Assembly (NCBI GenBank): GCA_902527105.1
Contig: CABZNT010000010.1
Coordinates: 1 to 47,552, forward strand
Length of the DNA: 47,552 nucleotides
Source: an uncultured Prochlorococcus sp.
GTDB lineage: Bacteria; Cyanobacteriota; Cyanobacteriia; PCC-6307; Cyanobiaceae
Direction: 5' to 3'
Positions within the stretch are counted from its first letter, which is position 1, and each line of letters opens with the position of its first letter. Positions 41,564 to 47,552 of this stretch are shown piece by piece. Made by a program: the position numbers and the translations under genes. The notes under the pieces were generated by a model, which made no database searches, was not told the origin of the DNA, and saw only the letters and a program-made list of their open reading frames with translations.

Positions 41564-42727
41564 CTACTTACCCATCCCAAGCTGCTGAGCTTTTTGATAA
41601 ACCTTACCTTCTGTAAGAAGCGATGGTGCAATAACTATTTCAACTTCTTGCATTTCTTTAATATTTTTTGCTCCAAGAGTACTCATTGAGGTTCTAATTG
41701 CTCCTAATAAGTTATGCGTCCCATCATCAAGTAAGGCAGGACCTTGAATTATTCTTTCTAAGGATCCTGTAGAACCAACTTGAATTCTTGTGCCCCTTGG
41801 CAATACTGGACTTGGAGTAGCCATACCCCAGTGGAATCCTTTACCTGGAGCATTTGAAGATTTAGCTATTGGGGATCCAATCATTACAGCATCTGCTCCA
41901 CATGCTAAACATTTACAGATATCTCCTCCAGTAACAATTCCTCCATCACCAATAATAGGAATATAACGACCACTTTCTTTAAAGTAATCATTTCTTGCCG
42001 CACTACAATCAGCAATTGCAGTTGCTTGAGGGATTCCAATTCCCAATACTCCTCTTGATGTACATGCCGCTCCAGGTCCTATCCCAACCATCAATCCTGC
42101 AACTCCAGCATCCATTAGAAGTTTTGCAACTTCGTAAGTAACACAATTACCAGCTACAACTGGGACATTCATAGATTGACAGAGATCTTTAATATTTAAG
42201 CTTTCCTTACCTTCCATACCAAGATGTTTAGTGGAAACAACTGTTCCCTGAAGAAAAAATAAATCTATTTTGGAATTATTAAGTGTTTCTTTAAACTTTA
42301 TGGCAGCTTGAGGAGTCCCACTAAAAGCTGCTATACCTCCTCTTTCTTTCACCTCATTTATTCTTTGTAAAATCAATCCCTCCTTGACCGGTTCACTGTA
42401 TATTTTCTGCATTAATGGAACAAAATCATTCTTCCCGACTGATGCTATTTGGTTCAATATTTCATCAGGGTTTTCATAGCGTGTTTGTATGCCCTCCATA
42501 TTAATAACTCCTAGGGAACCTAATTTTGTGAGCTCTACAGCCGTATTGACATCGACAACACTATCCATGGCGCTTGCGACAATCGGAACTTCTCTTTTGA
42601 AATCACCTATTGACCAAGAGGGGTCAGTCAAATCGTAATCAAGTGTTTTATTACCAGGGACCAAAGCTATTTCATCGATGCCATAAGCCCGTCTGACTTT
42701 TTTATTTAAACCAAGTTCAATATTCAC
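41564..42727 (-). CDS. guaB: IMP dehydrogenase (short GuaB/GuaB3 type)
   Basis: A 387-residue IMP dehydrogenase-family TIM barrel without the CBS domains of standard GuaB. The catalytic Cys is C222 in GIGPGAACTSRGVLGIG, and the phosphate site is seen in DGGIVTGGDICKCLACGADA. It probably oxidises IMP to XMP in GMP synthesis. The short cyanobacterial form is often labelled GuaB3-like. It is transcribed divergently from gyrA. Confidence 0.93.
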   Translation of the reverse strand: MNIELGLNKKVRRAYGIDEIALVPGNKTLDYDLTDPSWSIGDFKREVPIVASAMDSVVDVNTAVELTKLGSLGVINMEGIQTRYENPDEILNQIASVGKNDFVPLMQKIYSEPVKEGLILQRINEVKERGGIAAFSGTPQAAIKFKETLNNSKIDLFFLQGTVVSTKHLGMEGKESLNIKDLCQSMNVPVVAGNCVTYEVAKLLMDAGVAGLMVGIGPGAACTSRGVLGIGIPQATAIADCSAARNDYFKESGRYIPIIGDGGIVTGGDICKCLACGADAVMIGSPIAKSSNAPGKGFHWGMATPSPVLPRGTRIQVGSTGSLERIIQGPALLDDGTHNLLGAIRTSMSTLGAKNIKEMQEVEIVIAPSLLTEGKVYQKAQQLGMGK

Positions 42728-42906
42728 GATAGTTTTCTTTTATTCTGATTAAATTAACAACTAAAGGGGGAATAAGCCAAGATTTATTCTAAAACAACAG
42801 GTTTTATTTTGATTTGTGTGTAAATGTGAGTATTTGGGAATTAAATAAATCTTTTTTTTTATTCATTATGACAATCAGCGATTATTATTAAATAAAGGAT
42901 TTTTGT

Positions 42907-45504
42907 ATGTCTGATATTTTAGATTCCGACAACTCAGGATTAAGCGAAGATAACGACCGAATTATTCAGACTGACTTAAGAAATGAGATGTCTCGTTCAT
43001 ACCTTGAGTATGCAATGAGCGTTATAGTTGGTCGTGCTCTTCCAGATGCACGAGATGGATTAAAACCTGTTCACAGAAGAATTCTTTATGCAATGTATGA
43101 ACTTGGTTTGACTAGCGGTAGACCATACAGAAAATGTGCAAGAGTTGTAGGAGAAGTACTTGGTAAATACCACCCTCATGGCGATACTGCTGTTTATGAT
43201 GCTTTGGTTAGAATGGCTCAGGATTTCTCTATGAGGATGCCACTCATTGATGGCCATGGAAACTTTGGCTCTGTTGATAACGACCCTCCAGCAGCAATGA
43301 GATATACAGAATCTCGTTTACAATCTCTTACGGATGAAAGTTTATTAGAGGATATTGAATCTGAAACTGTAGATTTTGCCGATAATTTTGACGGTTCTCA
43401 GCAAGAGCCAACAGTTCTACCTGCTAGGATCCCTCAACTACTTCTAAATGGATCATCTGGAATAGCAGTAGGAATGGCAACTAATATTCCGCCTCATAAC
43501 TTAGGGGAATTAATTAATGGTCTTAAATCAATAATCAAAAACCCTTCAATTAAAGATAGTGAGCTTTTTGAAATAATTAAGGGTCCTGATTTTCCCACAG
43601 GTGGTCAAATCTTAGGTAGAGACGGTATTAGAGAAACTTTCAAAACAGGAAAGGGGTCAATAACCATGAGAGGGGTAGCAAATATTGAGCAAATTAAATC
43701 AATTGGTAGAGCAGAGAAAGATGCAGTAATCATTACAGAGCTTCCATTTCAAACCAATAAAGCGGCATTGATAGAAAGAATTGCTGACTTGGTTAATGAA
43801 AAAAAATTAGAAGGTATTTCTGATATTAGAGATGAAAGTGATCGCGATGGGATGAGGATTGTTATTGAACTAAAAAGAGATGCCTACCCACAAGTAGTTT
43901 TAAATAATTTATTTAAGTTAACACCTCTACAAAATAACTTTAGTGCAAATATCCTTGCTTTAGTAAAAGGAGAGCCCACGACACTTTCACTCAGGAAAAT
44001 GTTAGACGTTTTTCTAGATTTTAGGGTTGAGACAATAAGGCGAAGAACAGCTTTTTTATTAAAAAAGGCAGAAGAAAGAGATCATATTGTAAAGGGTCTT
44101 TTATTGGCCTTAGATGCGATGGATCAAATTATAAATCTAATAAGATCAGCGAAAGATTCAATATCAGCACGAGAAAAATTACAGAAAGACCATAAATTAT
44201 CTTCCATACAGGCAGATGCAATTTTACAAATGCAGTTAAGAAGATTAACAGCACTTGAAGCAGATAAAATTAAAGGGGAACATAATGAATTAACCCAAAA
44301 AATCAATCTATATCAGCAAATATTAAATAGTAAAGAAAGAATTTTTGAAATTATTCTTGAAGAACTTAATAAAATCGATGAAAGATTCTCTTCTCCTAGG
44401 AAAACAGAAATACTAGATTTAGGCGGCGGATTAGATGATATTGATCTCATAGCTAATGACAGATCCGTAGTTCTATTAACTGAAGCAGGTTATTTAAAAA
44501 GAATGCCTGTTAATGATTTTGAATCTACCAGTCGTGGTTCAAGGGGTAAAGCTGGCACAAAAACCAAAGAAGATGATGACGTTAAATTATTTATAAGCTG
44601 TAACGATCATGATACTCTTTTGCTTTTCAGTGATAGAGGAGTAGCTTATGCTCTCCCAGCATATAGGGTTCCTATGAGTAGCAGAACAGCAAAAGGGACG
44701 CCATCTGTTCAACTTCTCCCGATCCCAAGAGAAGAAAAAATAACTTCACTAGTTGCTGTAGATTCTTTTGTTGACGATCGTTATTTATTAATGCTAACCA
44801 AAGCTGGTTTTATAAAAAGAACAGCACTTTCTGCTTTCTCAAAAATTCGCTCAAATGGACTAATAGCAATTAATCTTGAGGATGGAGATGCCTTAACCTG
44901 GGTCAGATTATCAAACGAAGGTGATAGTGTTTTAATTGGATCTAAAACAGGAATGGCGATTCATTTCAGACTAGATATTAATGAATTAAGACCACTTGGT
45001 AGAACAGCAAGAGGGGTTAAATCAATGAACTTAAGAGAAGGAGACAATCTAGTTTCTATGGATGTTTTAACATCTAATTTAGTTGATCAATTGGCTAAAA
45101 TTGACGATCTCACAGAAGATCTTGATGATAATGTTGAGGAAAACTCTTCAGATGGTCCATGGGTATTAATTGCAAGTGCATTTGGACTTGGAAAGAGAGT
45201 ACCTGTAGCTCAGTTTAGATTACAAAAAAGAGCAGGCATGGGTTTGAGAGCAATTAAATTTAGAATTCAAGATGATCAACTAGTTTGTTTGAAAGTCCTT
45301 GGTGAGGGAGAAGAATTACTACTTGTGACCGAAAAAGGCGTAATAGTAAGAACAAACGCAGATAAAATCTCTCAGCAATCCAGGGCAGCTACAGGAGTAA
45401 AATTACAAAGATTAGATGACGGTGATCATTTATCTGAAGTGGTACTGGTACCTCGTGAACAAATAGAGGGAAAAGACCAACCTAGCTCAGTTGAACAAAA
45501 TTAA
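42907..45504 (+). CDS. gyrA: DNA gyrase subunit A
   Basis: An 865-residue type II topoisomerase subunit that cuts and rejoins DNA during negative supercoiling. The catalytic tyrosine is Y133 in [12 protein letters not shown]; the quinolone-region motif [20 protein letters not shown] precedes it. The C-terminal part has the blades of the DNA-wrapping pinwheel, with the GyrA-box-like [11 protein letters not shown] (near residue 540) visible. Full length. The next gene, lycopene cyclase, starts 24 bases downstream. Confidence 0.98.
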   Translation: MSDILDSDNSGLSEDNDRIIQTDLRNEMSRSYLEYAMSVIVGRALPDARDGLKPVHRRILYAMYELGLTSGRPYRKCARVVGEVLGKYHPHGDTAVYDALVRMAQDFSMRMPLIDGHGNFGSVDNDPPAAMRYTESRLQSLTDESLLEDIESETVDFADNFDGSQQEPTVLPARIPQLLLNGSSGIAVGMATNIPPHNLGELINGLKSIIKNPSIKDSELFEIIKGPDFPTGGQILGRDGIRETFKTGKGSITMRGVANIEQIKSIGRAEKDAVIITELPFQTNKAALIERIADLVNEKKLEGISDIRDESDRDGMRIVIELKRDAYPQVVLNNLFKLTPLQNNFSANILALVKGEPTTLSLRKMLDVFLDFRVETIRRRTAFLLKKAEERDHIVKGLLLALDAMDQIINLIRSAKDSISAREKLQKDHKLSSIQADAILQMQLRRLTALEADKIKGEHNELTQKINLYQQILNSKERIFEIILEELNKIDERFSSPRKTEILDLGGGLDDIDLIANDRSVVLLTEAGYLKRMPVNDFESTSRGSRGKAGTKTKEDDDVKLFISCNDHDTLLLFSDRGVAYALPAYRVPMSSRTAKGTPSVQLLPIPREEKITSLVAVDSFVDDRYLLMLTKAGFIKRTALSAFSKIRSNGLIAINLEDGDALTWVRLSNEGDSVLIGSKTGMAIHFRLDINELRPLGRTARGVKSMNLREGDNLVSMDVLTSNLVDQLAKIDDLTEDLDDNVEENSSDGPWVLIASAFGLGKRVPVAQFRLQKRAGMGLRAIKFRIQDDQLVCLKVLGEGEELLLVTEKGVIVRTNADKISQQSRAATGVKLQRLDDGDHLSEVVLVPREQIEGKDQPSSVEQN

Positions 45505-45528
45505 AAGCCTTATGGTTAGCTAAATAAT

Positions 45529-46740
45529 ATGGAAATACTTGATATTTTAATTTTAGGTTCAGGTCCTGCAGCATTATGTTTAGCTTCAGAATTAGCCAAG
45601 CAGGATCTAAATATTAAGGGAATATCAACAAAATCTCCAAATGAAAAATGGGAGAATACATATGGTATCTGGGCATCTGAATTAGAAGAATTAGGGTTAG
45701 AGTCCTTGTTATCTCACCGATGGTGCAAAACAGTTAGTTTTTTTGGAGATGGGGAAAATAAAAAAGGGGATACTCCTACAAAACACAACTACGATTATGG
45801 TTTGATAAATCAAGAAGCCTTTCAAAATGAGCTTTTAAAAAAATGTAAAGGGATTGAATGGTTGAATGAAACAGCAAAAGAAATTAAAGAAAAAAATAAA
45901 CTATCTGAGGTAATTTGTTTTTCAGGTCTCAAAATAAATGCGAGATTAGTTATTGACGCAAGTGGTCATAAAAGTAATTTTGTAAAAAGACCAGTTCAAA
46001 ATGAAATCGCTCAACAAGCTGCTTATGGGATTGTAGGTAAATTCACCTCACCACCTGTTAATAAAGAACAATTTGTTCTAATGGATTTTCGTCCAAATCA
46101 TTTAAATAATGAAGAAAAGTTATCATCTCCTTCCTTCCTTTATGCAATGGATCTTGGCAACGAAACTTTTTTTGTTGAAGAAACTTCATTAGCTAGTTAT
46201 CCTGCATTATCCCAAGAAAATCTTAAAAAAAGACTTTATAAAAGACTTAATAGTAAGGGCATTGAGGTAAGTGAAATTTTTCATGAAGAGAATTGCCTTT
46301 TCCCTATGAATTTACCCCTCCCATTTAAAAAACAATTTGTACTTGGTTTCGGTGGAGCTGCAAGTATGGTGCATCCTGCTTCAGGATACATGGTTGGATC
46401 TTTATTAAGACGGGCTCCACTTCTTGCACAAAAATTAGCAATCTTTTTAAAAGAACCTCATCTGAGTTCACTAGAGTTAGCTTCAAAAGGTTGGGAAATC
46501 CTATGGCCTTACGAGTTAACACAAAGGCATAAACTTTACCAATACGGACTAAGAAGATTGATGAGTTTTGACGAAGGTAGATTAAGAAGCTTTTTCTCAA
46601 ATTTCTTTAGATTATCAACTCATGAATGGGTAGGTTTTCTTACTAATACACTTCCACTTCCAAAACTAATTTACGTGATGAGTAAGATGTTTATAAATTC
46701 ACCTTTAAAAGTAAAACTAGGAATGCTCAAGCTAAATTAG
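45529..46740 (+). CDS. crtL: lycopene cyclase (CrtL type)
   Basis: A 403-residue plant-type flavoprotein cyclase. The N-terminal dinucleotide fold DILILGSGPAALCLASELAK and the conserved FGGAASMVHPASGYMVGSLL block are clear. It closes the ends of lycopene to form beta- or epsilon-ionone rings for carotene and zeaxanthin. Prochlorococcus carries two such genes; proximity to gyrA and the sequence suggest the beta type, but I cannot separate beta from epsilon with certainty. It starts 24 bases after gyrA. Confidence 0.9.
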   Translation: MEILDILILGSGPAALCLASELAKQDLNIKGISTKSPNEKWENTYGIWASELEELGLESLLSHRWCKTVSFFGDGENKKGDTPTKHNYDYGLINQEAFQNELLKKCKGIEWLNETAKEIKEKNKLSEVICFSGLKINARLVIDASGHKSNFVKRPVQNEIAQQAAYGIVGKFTSPPVNKEQFVLMDFRPNHLNNEEKLSSPSFLYAMDLGNETFFVEETSLASYPALSQENLKKRLYKRLNSKGIEVSEIFHEENCLFPMNLPLPFKKQFVLGFGGAASMVHPASGYMVGSLLRRAPLLAQKLAIFLKEPHLSSLELASKGWEILWPYELTQRHKLYQYGLRRLMSFDEGRLRSFFSNFFRLSTHEWVGFLTNTLPLPKLIYVMSKMFINSPLKVKLGMLKLN

Positions 46741-46745
46741 TATTT

Positions 46746-47552
46746 TTATTTTCGCCAATCATCAATATTAATATTTGGGAATATTTTATCCTCTTCCTCA
46801 ATATCTTCAAGAAATTTTAAATTAATATTAGAATGATTTTTAATCATTTCAATCAGTCCCCAAAACCTGAATAAGTGTCTTTCTATTCTCTCTTTTGCGA
46901 GCTCAGTAGTAGTTCCAGCTCTTAAAATAAAACTCCAATCAGAAGACTCAGAAAGAAGTAGTTCTCTAGCAGCTTGATTGAAGAGTCTTAGAGATAATTC
47001 ATTATTAATATTTTCCAAGCACAAATCTACAAATGTTTTGCCTGCCTTTGTGATTTCTGGAACGATCCATGCATTTGCATCATTAATCCAATAGTTATGG
47101 TAACCACCTTGCCCCCAGCTTGATGGCGATGGATCACAAATCTGAAGATTTGGTTTTTGCATTAAGAATTCTTTTAAATTTGTAAGCTTAATTGAATATT
47201 TACTAGAGTTCTTTAGTATTTTTTCAATAAAAAAAGGTCCCTCATACCACCAATGACCAAATAACTCTGCATCAAATGGAGCTATTAATAAAGGCTTAAA
47301 GGAAGAGGATAAAGTCAATTTTTCTAATTGTTTGGATCTCGCTAGAAGATAGTCATCAGCATGTTCTGCCGCCTTATTTTTGGCTTCATTTTCAAGGTAA
47401 AAATCTTTTTTCCCTAAAGAAATGTTTTCATCTGAAATCTTATGAAACTTTAAACCCAAAGGTCTTTTTGTTGAAATACCCTTCTTTTGGAGCTTTGAGA
47501 GAGGTAATTCCCACCCCAAATCTTTATGAAATTCCCTATAGACTTTGTCGCC
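46746..47552 (-). CDS. glycoside hydrolase family 57 protein (C-terminal part, cut by right edge)
   Basis: The last 269 residues of a GH57 enzyme; the frame is open to the window edge and begins GDKVYREFHKDLGWELPL. The catalytic acid region APFDAELFGHWWYEGP and the SWGQGGYHNYWI substrate-cleft motif are visible. The C-terminal helical DUF1957-type domain includes RELLLSESSDWSFILRAGTT. The family includes 1,4-alpha-glucan branching enzymes and amylases; a branching enzyme for glycogen is likely here. It is convergent with crtL, with a 5-bp gap. Confidence 0.88.
   Translation of the reverse strand, partial: GDKVYREFHKDLGWELPLSKLQKKGISTKRPLGLKFHKISDENISLGKKDFYLENEAKNKAAEHADDYLLARSKQLEKLTLSSSFKPLLIAPFDAELFGHWWYEGPFFIEKILKNSSKYSIKLTNLKEFLMQKPNLQICDPSPSSWGQGGYHNYWINDANAWIVPEITKAGKTFVDLCLENINNELSLRLFNQAARELLLSESSDWSFILRAGTTTELAKERIERHLFRFWGLIEMIKNHSNINLKFLEDIEEEDKIFPNINIDDWRK

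Noticed and set aside
1..47552. CRISPR arrays, tRNA genes, insertion sequences, prophage
   Set aside because: No regularly spaced repeats, no cloverleaf with conserved TTC arm, no transposase or integrase frame seen.

Overview
The window looks like a chromosomal segment of a high-light-type Prochlorococcus or a very close picocyanobacterial relative. The DNA is strongly AT-rich and intergenic spacers are short. Photosynthesis genes are present (chlI, petG, cytM, two PAP/fibrillin proteins, a plant-type lycopene cyclase), there are many very small single-helix membrane proteins, and the order gyrA / guaB / Yfr1 / trxA is typical of cyanobacteria. I saw no tRNA or rRNA genes, insertion sequences, CRISPR array or prophage. 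Strain-level assignment is not possible by eye.

Region 1 (about 1-14,500) is a patchwork of housekeeping and accessory genes: dusB, a hotdog thioesterase, a membrane-anchored Mrr-domain nuclease, a MAPEG protein, two PAP/fibrillins, a TM2 protein, an OsmC peroxidase and a DUF1499 protein. Among them are many 33-130-residue hypotheticals, several below 60 residues (a stand-alone IF-2 N-terminal domain, a Psb34-like protein, a DUF2839 protein, a Nif11-like protein). The non-coding stretch at 13,168-13,658 holds two minus-strand small RNAs in tandem. One has the double GGAAACA loop of the Yfr2 family. The other displays the ACTCCTCACACAC motif of Yfr1 on a hairpin.

Region 2 (14,503-20,690) is a zinc-homeostasis cluster: znuB, a Zur/Fur-type regulator, znuC, a long His-rich znuA preceded by a perfect 17-bp Fur/Zur-type palindrome, a COG0523 (CobW) GTPase, and a WD40 protein whose start overlaps the GTPase stop. 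An approximately 110-residue domain inserted in ZnuA also appears inside the GTPase. I did not recognise this domain, and it is the most interesting protein-level observation here.

Region 3 (20,709-34,374) contains small hypotheticals and an unexplained intergenic stretch with a strong terminator. It then has the conserved trio of circularly permuted ATP-grasp, alpha-E and transglutaminase proteins, followed by a lumenal pentapeptide-repeat protein, a PfkB sugar kinase, a DUF2834 protein, an MFS transporter, an alpha/beta hydrolase, and a minimal peptide-type ABC module (binding protein plus one permease).

Region 4 (34,424-47,552) is mostly core metabolism and photosynthesis: hom, sufE, 5-formyl-THF cyclo-ligase, ruvC, chlI, a SpoU methyltransferase, cytM, petG, rsmD, hisH, trxA, the small RNA Yfr1, guaB, gyrA, lycopene cyclase, and a GH57 enzyme cut by the right edge.
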